DNA of 64,000 nt, from NCBI RefSeq assembly GCF_006175985.1, contig NZ_SRSH01000002.1, forward strand, positions 1-64,000, read 5' to 3'. Position numbers and translations under genes: made by a program. Below, one piece after another: positions 55,645 to 64,000 of the stretch; the stretch's first letter is position 1; each line of letters opens with the position of its first letter. The DNA comes from Methylotetracoccus oryzae (GTDB lineage: Bacteria > Pseudomonadota > Gammaproteobacteria > Methylococcales > Methylococcaceae). Below the pieces are notes generated by a model, which was given only the letters and a program-made list of their open reading frames with translations, made no database searches and was not told the DNA's origin.

Positions 55645-58215
55645 TTACTGCCCCGTGCCCGCCAAGGGCAGTGTGCGCGGGCTGTCAAAGGCGCTGCTGA
55701 CGAGGATCAGTTGCGCAGAGCGATTGCCCGCAGCCGAGGGTTTGAAGCTGACGTTGATCGTGCAGGATGCCCCGGCCGCCAGCGAGGTGCCACAGGTCGT
55801 GGTGCGGATGAAATTGGTCGCGTGGGTGCCGACCACGGACACGTTGTAGAGGCTCATCCGACGATTTCCGGTGTTGCTCAGGGTGACCGTCTGGGCGGCG
55901 CTGGTCGTGCCGACAGCCCGCGGGGCGAAGGTTAGCGCGGATGGTGTGGTGGCCGCCAGCGGTTGGGCAGCAGTCGACCGCACGAAGAAACTCTTGACGG
56001 CGGCGGCCGAGCACGACGAGCCCGGGGGAAAGTTTTCGACCCGGACCTGGAATGCGCCGGTCTGCGCGATGTCGACGCTGGAGATCGGAACACGCAGCGT
56101 ATTGGTATCGACATACGTCACGCCCGATCGCAACGAGCCGTTCACATAGGCGATGCTGTTCGCGGTGAACCCACTGCCGGTGATGGTCAGCGTAAAGCCG
56201 CTTCCTCCGACGACGGCCGACTCCGGGGTGAAGCCCGCGATTCCCAGCGGGGCAGCAATGGTGTTGTAGTCGGCGAGTATCAGCTGCTCATCGTTGACGG
56301 TAATGGTCTGCGGGTTGCCGGCGCCGCTCAGGTCGCCCTTCCAGCCGGTGAACACCCAGCCGGGCCAGGCCGTCTGCGACACGGTCACGGAACTGCCCTT
56401 CGTATAGAACCCGTCGCCGGACCCTGGCGTGACGGTCACGCCGCCGCCGCAGTACCAATACGCGCCGCCGGTTGCGCGCGTCTCGACGTACATCTGGGCC
56501 GCCCCGTAGTTGGCCGTGATCGTCCGGTTGCCACTGGGAATCGTGACGGTGTGCGCGCGCGCGCCACCGTCGCTCCAGTTCAGCCACGGGTAACGGATCG
56601 TCCACGTGTAAGGGCTGTACGGAGAGTCCAGAATGTCAATCGCGTGCACGGAACCCGGCGACCAGTTCCCGTCAGCCGGGTAGAAGCGGGACTGGTTGAC
56701 CGGTCCGTACCAGTGCAGCAGCCCGCGGTTGTCCAGCACATCGATCCACACCCCGAGACCCGTCGGATTGGTCGAGAAGCGAACGATGGGGTCGGGTGTG
56801 AAGTAGGCATACTGCGGCCAGAAATCGGTGGTGCGTTTGGGGTTGACGCTGGTCGCCCGGTCATAGCCCGTGTACGTCCGGTAATAGCTGTAGCCCGGAG
56901 CGGGCGTGGCCTGCAGGGTCACGGCCTGGCGGCGGATATGGTACTGGCCGGCCAGCGGTGGATAGCTCTTTGGGGCTGGGTTCGCGGAAAGCGATCCCGA
57001 GCCGGGCGGGTAAATCCAGGGGCTGAACGGAAGCAGTTCCCGAAATTCGGCGCTGTAGACCGTCGTGGCGGGCGATGTCGCGGGCGACCCGCGCAGGCCG
57101 TTGCCGGGCACTACGTTGATCGTGTGGGTCCGGTTCATACTGTCGTTCCAGCGACCGAAGGTGTAGGCGAGCTGGCCCAGGGCCTGCGGCGCCGATGCCA
57201 CGCTCAGGGTATGCGTCGAGTTCAGCGCGAAATTGAAGGTCTGCGGCGTCGTGATCGTGACGCCGTCGACGATGACCTGCAATCCGGGCGGGTTGCTGGT
57301 CACCGTGACCAGTGTCGGAGCCGCGTTGTACAGCCGCTTGACCCCGTCGATATCCCCGACCGAATAACCCTCCGTATTGGTCAATGGAATCCCCGAGGGA
57401 ATCGTCTCCAGCGTCGGCGCCCCATTCTTCGTAAACACATACGGGTGGTACATCATCACCGAGCGGTAATCGAACAGGCCGAGGTTCTCGGCGTTGTCCA
57501 ACAGTGTGTCGAAGTTGAGCTTCTCGCGCTTGATGAGGTTGACCGTCTGGACGGTCAGATACGCGTCGCGGTCGCTGCGGGACTGCTCGTGCCACAGGCC
57601 GATGGCATGCCCCATCTCGTGCAGTAGGGTCGATACGGACTGCTGGATGGAACCGCCCAGCGTCTGCTTGCCGCCAACGCGACCCACGGCCGAATAACCG
57701 CCGCCGCTGAAGTCGTTGGGATCGAGGTTGAAGTCCACGTAGTCGGCTTCCCCGGCCCGCGGTACCCATTGGATCAGGCCAGCGAAGGTCGCGTTGAACT
57801 GGTCGATCGCCGTCGGGATGGCGTCGTTCCCGTAGGTGATGGTGTAAGGCACGCGGTAGGCGGCGCCGGTTTTGGGCCACAGGAAGCCGTTATGGGCCAC
57901 ACCGATGCTCATTGGGGCGATGGCATCCGGCGGCGTGAGCGCGGTCTCAAGCTCCGAGGCCGGTCCCAGCACGATATCCCCCTCGAACAGTGCCAGGCCA
58001 CCGACGATGCGGTAGGGCAGCACGCGGCCCCTGAACTCGCCCGTGCGCCATTCCCCTGAAAGTTCCGGCGATAGGCTCTGCCGCCAAACAGGCCCCAAGG
58101 GATTGGAAATGGCGGGGGCTGCGACCGTGCTACCGAGCGCGAGCAGCGTCGTCAGTAGAGCAGCCCGGTGGAGCGTGAGCGTGATGCGCAGCGGTGTCGA
58201 GTTCGCGGTGATCAT
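55645..58215 (-). CDS. Large secreted astacin-type metalloprotease with adhesive C-terminal domains
   Basis: An 856-residue exported protein. ATG 58215 has GGAGG upstream and opens a signal peptide (LHRAALLTTLLALGSTVAAPA). The catalytic domain (about 110-300) has the astacin zinc motif HEMGHAIGLWHEQ (H199, E200, H203, H209) and the Met-turn SVMMYHPY. It continues with a PEGA-like segment (SNPPGLQVIVDG), several InlB-B-repeat-like stretches (VFTGWKGDLSGAGNPQTITV), an IPT/TIG domain (VVGGSGFTLTITGSGF) and a C-terminal HYDIN/ASH-like domain (LTFAPRAVGTTSAAQTVTLSN). No C-terminal sorting signal was recognised. It would digest extracellular protein; targets are unknown. Confidence 0.85.
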   Translation of the reverse strand: MITANSTPLRITLTLHRAALLTTLLALGSTVAAPAISNPLGPVWRQSLSPELSGEWRTGEFRGRVLPYRIVGGLALFEGDIVLGPASELETALTPPDAIAPMSIGVAHNGFLWPKTGAAYRVPYTITYGNDAIPTAIDQFNATFAGLIQWVPRAGEADYVDFNLDPNDFSGGGYSAVGRVGGKQTLGGSIQQSVSTLLHEMGHAIGLWHEQSRSDRDAYLTVQTVNLIKREKLNFDTLLDNAENLGLFDYRSVMMYHPYVFTKNGAPTLETIPSGIPLTNTEGYSVGDIDGVKRLYNAAPTLVTVTSNPPGLQVIVDGVTITTPQTFNFALNSTHTLSVASAPQALGQLAYTFGRWNDSMNRTHTINVVPGNGLRGSPATSPATTVYSAEFRELLPFSPWIYPPGSGSLSANPAPKSYPPLAGQYHIRRQAVTLQATPAPGYSYYRTYTGYDRATSVNPKRTTDFWPQYAYFTPDPIVRFSTNPTGLGVWIDVLDNRGLLHWYGPVNQSRFYPADGNWSPGSVHAIDILDSPYSPYTWTIRYPWLNWSDGGARAHTVTIPSGNRTITANYGAAQMYVETRATGGAYWYCGGGVTVTPGSGDGFYTKGSSVTVSQTAWPGWVFTGWKGDLSGAGNPQTITVNDEQLILADYNTIAAPLGIAGFTPESAVVGGSGFTLTITGSGFTANSIAYVNGSLRSGVTYVDTNTLRVPISSVDIAQTGAFQVRVENFPPGSSCSAAAVKSFFVRSTAAQPLAATTPSALTFAPRAVGTTSAAQTVTLSNTGNRRMSLYNVSVVGTHATNFIRTTTCGTSLAAGASCTINVSFKPSAAGNRSAQLILVSSAFDSPRTLPLAGTGQ

Positions 58216-58399
58216 CCGAGTGCCTCCAGTTGGGAGCCATCGTTTTGGATAGTACGTCCGCCCGCCCACGGAACGGCGAATCACAGCACACTCCGCAGCG
58301 CGTGTCACGGAGTTTCTGGGATAGCGCTCAAACGAGCGCGCGGCGTTGCGCCAGTCGACGTGCTGATCCTGCGCATTCGAGCGCGCTGACACGCGCCCG

Positions 58400-61315
58400 T
58401 CAGTGAGTCGCCGGCCTCGTCGTCGGGAGCCAGCGCAGTAGCAGCTTGTAGAGATCGTTCTGCTTGAAGGGTTTGGCGATGAAATCGTTCATGCCCGCGG
58501 CAGCGCATAGGCTGCGTTCGTTTTCGAACGCATTGGCGGTCATCGCCAGGATCGGAACGGAAGATCCGTTCGGCAACGCCCGGATGGCGCGGGTCGCTTC
58601 GAATCCATCCATCACCGGCATTTGCAGATCCATCAGAACCAGTGCGTAATCCGCCTCCCGGCAGCGTGTGACGGCCATGCTGCCATTCTCGGCGGTGTCG
58701 ACCTGCAGGCCAGCGCTGAGCAGCAGCTCCAGGGCGACCTCCCGGTTGATCAGGTTGTCCTCAACCAGCAGGACGCGTGCGTCGCGGTGCTGCTGCCAGA
58801 GAATATCGCCGGGTTCCCGGTGGTCGGTGTCCTCCCAACGAAACTCCGGCGCCTGACTTTTTCTCAGGGATGCGGTGAACCAGAACGTGCTGCCCTTTCC
58901 GAGTTGCGTGTCGACTCCGGCTTCACCGCCCATAAGGCGCGCGAGGCGGCGTGTGATCGTGAGCCCCAGACCGGTGCCCCCGTGCCGCCGGGTCGTGGAA
59001 ACATCCGCCTGCACGAAGGCGTCGAAGAGCCGTTCGCAGTCGGCGGGTGCGAGACCCGGCCCGGAATCCTCGACCTCGAAACGGACGACCACGGTGTCGT
59101 CGTGCTCCTCGAACAAGCGGGTGCGGATGCGGATCTCGCCCTGCTCCGTGAACTTGACGGCGTTACTGGTGTAGTTGAGGAGGGCCTGCCGGAGCCGGGT
59201 CGGGTCGCCCGTCAGCCAGGGCGGTGCGTCGCTGCGCTCGACGATGACAGCCAGCCCCTTGTTGGCGGCCTCGTGCGCGATGATTCCGTGGACCTCGTCG
59301 AGCAGCACCGCCAGCGAGAAACGGGTCTGCTCCAGAACCAGGCGATCCGCTTCGATCTTCGACAGTTCGAGAATGTCCTTCAGCAGCCCCATCAGGTGAT
59401 TGGCGGCAGCCTCGATCTTGGTCAGTCGGTCGGCCTGGGTCGCGGTTAGCGGATCTTGCCGCAACAAGTGCCCCAGACCGAGGATCGCGTTCATGGGCGT
59501 CCGTATTTCGTGGCTCATGTTGGCCAGGAACGCGCTCTTGGCGCGATTGGCGGATTCGGCTGCGTCCCGAGCACTCGCCAGCTCGACGGTGCGTTCCGCG
59601 ACGCGTTGCTCCAGATGGGTGTTGAGTTCGCGAATTTCGCGTTCGGTCCGCTTCCGCTCGCTGATATCGCGTAGGAATGCGACCATTGTTCCCGTCTCGG
59701 CGTCGTGCGAGGTGCTGACCTCGACATCGATGATCCGGCCGTCGCGGGTTCGGTGTTGTGTCTCGAACAGTTGCCACCCCTGGCTGACAACCTGCTCCGA
59801 GACGGCAGCGATTTCGGGTCCGGAGAAGCGGGCGTCGAGGTCCGAGATCCGCATCGTCAGCAGTTCGTCGCGTGAGTAACCGCTCATGCGTCCGGCCGTG
59901 TCGTTGACATCGAGCAGGCGTCCCGTGGCCCAGTCGACGAGCCAGAACGCGTCACTGGTCGTGCTGAGCATCTTGGCGTAGCGGTTGGCCGCGACGACGA
60001 GTTGATGCTCGGCGGCCTTGCGGCTCGATATGTCCCGAACGATCGCGCAGTTGTAGTCCAGCCCCTCGTAGGAGATGAAATTGGCGCTCACCTCGACCGG
60101 GAGCAGCCGCCCGTCGCGGGTGCGATGCGTGGTTTCGAGCAGGATGGCGCCCTGTTCCTTGAGCGCGGCCCAGTGCGCTTCCCACGCTGCGCCGTGCACG
60201 GCGGGATTCAGATCCGCGACCACCATATGCAGCAGCGTGTCCCGCGGATAGCCCAGCATGCGGCTGGCCGATTCGTTGACATACAGGAACGAGCCATCGC
60301 TGCGGATCCAGTAGACGGCGTCGGTGACCCGCTCGAGCACGAACTGGCTGAGCCTCAGGGATTGCTCCGATCGCTTGCGCTCGGTGATGTCGCGGATGCC
60401 GCCGACGATGCGGATCGCTTTGCCCCGCCCGTCGCGGAGAATAACGCAGCGGTCTTCGACGTCGGCGTAGCTGCCATCCTTACGGCGGAACCGGTACTCC
60501 TCGGACCATGTCTCTTCGCGGGAGTCCAGCGCTGACTGCAGACCGGATTCGACCCGTGCGCGATCATCGGGATGGATACGCAGCGTGCGCGCTTCGGCGC
60601 TGGCGTGCAACTCACCTGCGTCGAAGCCGAAGGTGGACTCGAACGACTTGTTCCACCACACCTGCCCGGTGATCAGGTTCCAGTCCCAGATCACATAGAA
60701 GCTCGCGAGATTCGCCAGCTCATAGCGCTCTTCATTGAGCTCGCGTTCCCGCAGCGCGAGGGTCGTGGTCTGATCGACTAGAACCAGCAGCGTCTTGCCG
60801 CCGAGCGCAGAGTCTTCGGGCAGACTGATGACGTGAATGTCGCAGACGATCTCGCCGCTGCGGTGGAGACGCAACGGGAGCATTCCGACGCAGACCGGAT
60901 CACCGTAGCGCTTGTGGCGCAGCAGTGGATACAACCGGCTGCGGTTGGTGAGGTCGAGGAATTGCAGAACCGACATGCGCTGCAGCGCCGATGAGCGGCT
61001 CAGGCCGAGTAACTCGACGCCGCGGCTATTGGCCTCGGAGATGAATCCATTGTCGTCCACCACGACGCTGGGCAGGGGCAGATCTTCGAACAGCGTGCGA
61101 TAGCGGGCGAGCGCGCCGACGATGGTCTCCTGCGCCGCGGACAGTTCCTGGTTCTGGATTTCGAGCTCGGTCTGATAGATGCGCAGTTCCTCGATCAGCC
61201 GCGCAAGGTCGAGTTCGCTCGTCAGGGCAGGGTCTGCCAGATCTGCCTGGCTCTGCTCCAGGGCGCGCATGGCGCGCTGGCGCAAGGCATCGAGATTGAC
61301 GGACCGGCCGGTCAT
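58400..61315 (-). CDS. Hybrid sensor histidine kinase with four PAS domains and a receiver
   Basis: A 971-residue cytosolic protein without clear transmembrane helices. Order: coiled coil (20-65), PAS1 (65-185), PAS2 (195-315, with a PAC tail), PAS3 (320-435), PAS4 (440-555), HisKA with phospho-His H602 in ANMSHEIRTPMNAIL, HATPase (700-815, DSGPGLAP and GGTGLGLTITRRLA), and a receiver with phosphoacceptor D896 in LVLMDLQMPVMDG. No Hpt domain follows, so phosphate must go to a separate Hpt protein. It lies 178 bases downstream of the CheB-CheR-PAS gene and may share its signal pathway. Confidence 0.92.
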   Translation of the reverse strand: MTGRSVNLDALRQRAMRALEQSQADLADPALTSELDLARLIEELRIYQTELEIQNQELSAAQETIVGALARYRTLFEDLPLPSVVVDDNGFISEANSRGVELLGLSRSSALQRMSVLQFLDLTNRSRLYPLLRHKRYGDPVCVGMLPLRLHRSGEIVCDIHVISLPEDSALGGKTLLVLVDQTTTLALRERELNEERYELANLASFYVIWDWNLITGQVWWNKSFESTFGFDAGELHASAEARTLRIHPDDRARVESGLQSALDSREETWSEEYRFRRKDGSYADVEDRCVILRDGRGKAIRIVGGIRDITERKRSEQSLRLSQFVLERVTDAVYWIRSDGSFLYVNESASRMLGYPRDTLLHMVVADLNPAVHGAAWEAHWAALKEQGAILLETTHRTRDGRLLPVEVSANFISYEGLDYNCAIVRDISSRKAAEHQLVVAANRYAKMLSTTSDAFWLVDWATGRLLDVNDTAGRMSGYSRDELLTMRISDLDARFSGPEIAAVSEQVVSQGWQLFETQHRTRDGRIIDVEVSTSHDAETGTMVAFLRDISERKRTEREIRELNTHLEQRVAERTVELASARDAAESANRAKSAFLANMSHEIRTPMNAILGLGHLLRQDPLTATQADRLTKIEAAANHLMGLLKDILELSKIEADRLVLEQTRFSLAVLLDEVHGIIAHEAANKGLAVIVERSDAPPWLTGDPTRLRQALLNYTSNAVKFTEQGEIRIRTRLFEEHDDTVVVRFEVEDSGPGLAPADCERLFDAFVQADVSTTRRHGGTGLGLTITRRLARLMGGEAGVDTQLGKGSTFWFTASLRKSQAPEFRWEDTDHREPGDILWQQHRDARVLLVEDNLINREVALELLLSAGLQVDTAENGSMAVTRCREADYALVLMDLQMPVMDGFEATRAIRALPNGSSVPILAMTANAFENERSLCAAAGMNDFIAKPFKQNDLYKLLLRWLPTTRPATH

Positions 61316-61493
61316 GTCCTCGTCTCCGTCCGGCCGCGGCCCAACAGCTCACCGGAGCGTGCGGCCGTTCCGATCTCACCGATTGAGGCGTTGCCTCGCA
61401 TGCTTGCCCACGTCGAATGCCCGGGGTCTATCGGATGAATTTTCCCCGATGCTGAGCGCTTCATGCGACCGCTGTCCTCAGAGGTCGGGGCGG

Positions 61494-64000
61494 TCATCGC
61501 GGCGTTCCGCGTTGCCAGGCGCTGATGTTCACGTGGCTGATCACGGCGCCCAGTTCCTCCCCCATGAGCCGCGCCACGTTCATCAGGAACCAACGTTCCT
61601 CGGTCGGCGAGTGACACGGATACTCAAGCGAAAACTGGGGCAGAGACCCTTCCAGGACCCTGCGCAAGCCCTGATAGGCGCGTTCGGCGATTTCTCTATC
61701 CTGACCGTCTTGCGTCCGGCAGACATCGAGATAGTTCGCGCCGAGTCCCGAATGGATCAGGTCGGGATCACCATTGGCCTGGGCAAAACGGCGCCAGGCC
61801 GCATTGATGACGACGATGGTGCCGGCGGGATCGACCACCGCGATGTGTTCGGGCAGGGCATCGAGGATCGCCTGCAGTCGCTTCGCATCGTGGAAGGCGG
61901 TCACATCGATGAAGGTCGCGACGGCGCCGCGGTCCGTCGTCGACGGGATCATGTACGGCAGAATGCGGACCAGATAGGCCGCCGCGTCGGTGGCCGAGGA
62001 TACCTCGCGTTCGGTCATCCGTTCGGTACGCAGCGTGTTTTCGAGGTCCGCCATCAGACCGGGGTAGTTCAGGCGGTGCGTGATGTCGTCCAGCGGCCGG
62101 CCGAGATCGGACTCGCGCAGCTTGAAGATCTGGGTCGCATCCGGGCTGAACCGGGTGATCTGCAGCTGGGAATTGACGAAGACAGAGGCCACTCCGGCCG
62201 CCTTGGCCATCCCGTCGAGGTCGGCGTTGATGCGGTTCAACAGGAGGAGCTTCTCCTGGAATTCCGCGTTGACGGTACTCATCTCTTCGTTGACCGATTG
62301 CAATTCCTCGTTCGAACTCTGCAGTTCCTCGTTGGATGCCATCAGCTCTTCGTTGGTCGCCTGGAGTTCCTCGTTTGAGGTTTCGAGCTCCTCGATGGTC
62401 GCCTGCAGGCTTTCGCGCGTGGCTGCGAGTTCACGTTCGAGCACCTGCACCCGGGCGAGCGTTTCCGCATCGACATTGACCGCTTCGACTTCCCCGTTCC
62501 GCTCCTCACCCGCCTCTTCCTGGAAGCACAACAGGACGCGGTGTTCCTCCTTGTCCCCCTGCAGCGGATGTGCGGACAGTCGCAGCCGGCGCCGCTGGCC
62601 GTTGACCAGCTGCGCCTCGACCACGTCGGAAACGATCGAGCTTTGGTCGCGGCCGGATTTGTACAACAGGGCCGAGGCGACCGGGATGAGGGCGTCCGGC
62701 AACAGGCGGTCGACCGACAGACTGGCCGCGCCCTCGCGGGTCTGCAGGTAGGGGTTCACGTCACCATAGAGATGCACGACCTCGTGCTGTTGATTGACGA
62801 TGACGGACGGTGGCGCGAACAGTCCCAGCAGGGTGGTCATGCCGGCATCGGCGACGGCGTTGTCGGCGGGAGCACGCCGGTTCCGGTAGGCGCCCGGCAC
62901 GGCGGCGCTGCGAGCGGCCGGCGCATAAACCGTTCCCGTCTTGTGGTCCATGAACGGCAGCGAAAGGGCACCCTTGCGCCGGAACAGCTTGTGTTTGGCA
63001 TTGATCGGTTCCAGTCCCTCCGACACGGCTGAAAGGGATTCACTGGAGCCGAGCATCAGCGCGCCCCCTTGTTTGACGGCGTATTGCAACGCCCGCAGCA
63101 CCCGTTCCTGTGCCGCTGACTTGAAGTAGATGAGCGTGTTCCGGCAAACCACCAGATCCATGCGCGTGAAGGGCGGGTCGGCCAATACATTGTGGCGCGC
63201 GAACACGATGCATTGCCGCAACTCGTTCTTGACGACGAAGGTGTCGCCCCGGCGGACAAAGAAACGCTCCAGGCGCTCGGGCGAGAGTTCCGCCGCGGCG
63301 GATTCCGGGTATTGGCCGGCACCGGCCGTCTCGATGCATTGTTGGTCGACGTCCGTCGCGAAGACCTTCAGGTTGGGCCAGCGTCGCTCCCGCTCGAAGG
63401 CCTCGATGAACAGCATGGTCAGCGTATAGGCTTCCTCGCCGGTGGCCACGCCGGCGGTCCAGACGCGTACCGTATCGCCCCGTTCCTTGGCGGCGACCAT
63501 TGGCGAGATGACCTTCTCCGACAGCAACGCGAAGGCCTCCGGGTCGCGAAAGAAACTGGTCACGGCGATCAGCATTTCGCGCCGCAGGGCGAGAATTTCG
63601 CTGCGGTCCGATTCCAGCAGGTCGAGGTATTGGTAGAGTTCGCCAATGCGCAGGACCTGCATGCGCCGCTCGATACGTCGCAGGACCGTGGCCGGCTTGT
63701 ACTCCGAAAAGTCGATACTGCACACTTGGTGCAGCAGCTGCAAAATCGCACCGAACACCTGGTCGTAAGGCATGGCCTGATAGGGCACGACCTTGGGCGC
63801 CGCTTTGGCCACGTCGTACGGTAGTTTCTGGATATGCGCGACCAGACGGCCCGGCAATTCCTCGACCGGCAGGATTGCATCGACGACGCCGGTCGCAATC
63901 GCGGAGCGCGGCATGCCGTCGAATTTTGCGGAGTCCGGGTCCTGGGCCATCAAAAACCCGCCCGCCGCGTTGATCGCCCGTGCCCCGCGGGTGCCATCCG
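61494..64000 (-). CDS. CheB-CheR-PAS fusion (partial, runs off the right edge)
   Basis: About 835 residues are in the window; the start is beyond 64000. The frame is open to the edge and reads INAAGGFLMAQDPDSAKF then GMPRSAIATG, the C-terminal signature of a CheB methylesterase domain. It continues with a CheR methyltransferase (TSFFRDPEAF, WTAGVATGEEAYTLTM for SAM binding, VVCRNTLIYF), a PAS-like segment (SVIVNQQHEVVHLYGDVNPY), a long Glu-rich coiled coil with ELETSNEELQATNEEL repeats, and two further PAS domains. Such fusions adapt or signal outside classical chemotaxis operons, often with a partner hybrid kinase as here. Confidence 0.9.
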   Translation of the reverse strand, partial: DGTRGARAINAAGGFLMAQDPDSAKFDGMPRSAIATGVVDAILPVEELPGRLVAHIQKLPYDVAKAAPKVVPYQAMPYDQVFGAILQLLHQVCSIDFSEYKPATVLRRIERRMQVLRIGELYQYLDLLESDRSEILALRREMLIAVTSFFRDPEAFALLSEKVISPMVAAKERGDTVRVWTAGVATGEEAYTLTMLFIEAFERERRWPNLKVFATDVDQQCIETAGAGQYPESAAAELSPERLERFFVRRGDTFVVKNELRQCIVFARHNVLADPPFTRMDLVVCRNTLIYFKSAAQERVLRALQYAVKQGGALMLGSSESLSAVSEGLEPINAKHKLFRRKGALSLPFMDHKTGTVYAPAARSAAVPGAYRNRRAPADNAVADAGMTTLLGLFAPPSVIVNQQHEVVHLYGDVNPYLQTREGAASLSVDRLLPDALIPVASALLYKSGRDQSSIVSDVVEAQLVNGQRRRLRLSAHPLQGDKEEHRVLLCFQEEAGEERNGEVEAVNVDAETLARVQVLERELAATRESLQATIEELETSNEELQATNEELMASNEELQSSNEELQSVNEEMSTVNAEFQEKLLLLNRINADLDGMAKAAGVASVFVNSQLQITRFSPDATQIFKLRESDLGRPLDDITHRLNYPGLMADLENTLRTERMTEREVSSATDAAAYLVRILPYMIPSTTDRGAVATFIDVTAFHDAKRLQAILDALPEHIAVVDPAGTIVVINAAWRRFAQANGDPDLIHSGLGANYLDVCRTQDGQDREIAERAYQGLRRVLEGSLPQFSLEYPCHSPTEERWFLMNVARLMGEELGAVISHVNISAWQRGTPR

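Noticed and set aside
61179..62378. Plus-strand open frame (399 codons) opposite the kinase and CheB-CheR genes
   Set aside because: It crosses the intergenic gap between two well-supported minus-strand genes and shows no homology.

Overview
The window looks like chromosomal DNA of a GC-rich gammaproteobacterium with a methylotrophic trait. Gammaproteobacterial gene orders (secG, tRNA-Leu(GAG), tgt, yajC, secD, secF; and glyA, nrdR, ribD, ribE, ribBA, ribH, nusB, thiL, pgpA), a BamC lipoprotein and a GcvR support the class. A XoxF-type PQQ alcohol dehydrogenase with XoxJ points to lanthanide-dependent methanol oxidation. The genus cannot be named from sequence alone. No insertion sequence, CRISPR array, rRNA or prophage was seen.

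Layout. 1-1718: sparse DNA with one small lipoprotein. 1719-4692: xoxF and xoxJ, separated by a strong hairpin terminator. 4789-6225: a WYL-domain regulator and a HIRAN-domain protein, with a 17-base palindrome between them. 6257-15363 (minus strand): a polysaccharide operon making GDP-L-fucose (gmd, fcl), with an O-antigen ligase-like protein, a sulfotransferase, a GT4-GT2 fusion, two GT2 enzymes and a WecG/TagA enzyme. 15558-23910: housekeeping genes phoH, bcp, gcvR, dapA, bamC, purL. 24088-29120: protein-export block secG / tRNA-Leu / tgt / yajC / secD / secF. 29570-36113: transporters (SulP, CPA2 antiporter, APC permease, NhaD) ending in a broken kup. 36177-40754: an aminotransferase, the ATP-grasp/alpha-E pair, and an IscA-like gene behind a sigma-54 promoter match. 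41201-43964: Tim44-like, thioredoxin-like, HemJ and FmdB-type small proteins. 44044-46546: a KdpDE-like two-component pair preceded by the decayed 3' end of a second nhaD. 46838-54082: glyA, nrdR, riboflavin genes, nusB, thiL, pgpA, followed by initiator tRNA. 54552-64000: threonine aldolase, a large secreted astacin-type protease, a four-PAS hybrid kinase and a CheB-CheR-PAS fusion that runs off the right edge.

How the parts fit. XoxF would oxidise methanol in the periplasm, with XoxJ as its accessory; the cognate cytochrome (XoxG) is not here. The surface cluster predicts a fucose-containing, possibly sulfated glycan. The transporter block, the kup and nhaD relics and the KdpDE-like pair all concern Na+/K+ handling and show gene loss in progress. 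RibBA has a degenerate GTP cyclohydrolase half, so ribA must lie elsewhere. The most interesting leads are the sigma-54/IscA locus, the nhaD relic beside the KdpDE-like kinase, the WYL-palindrome-HIRAN unit and the sulfated-fucose cluster. I did not find a clear, wholly new system.
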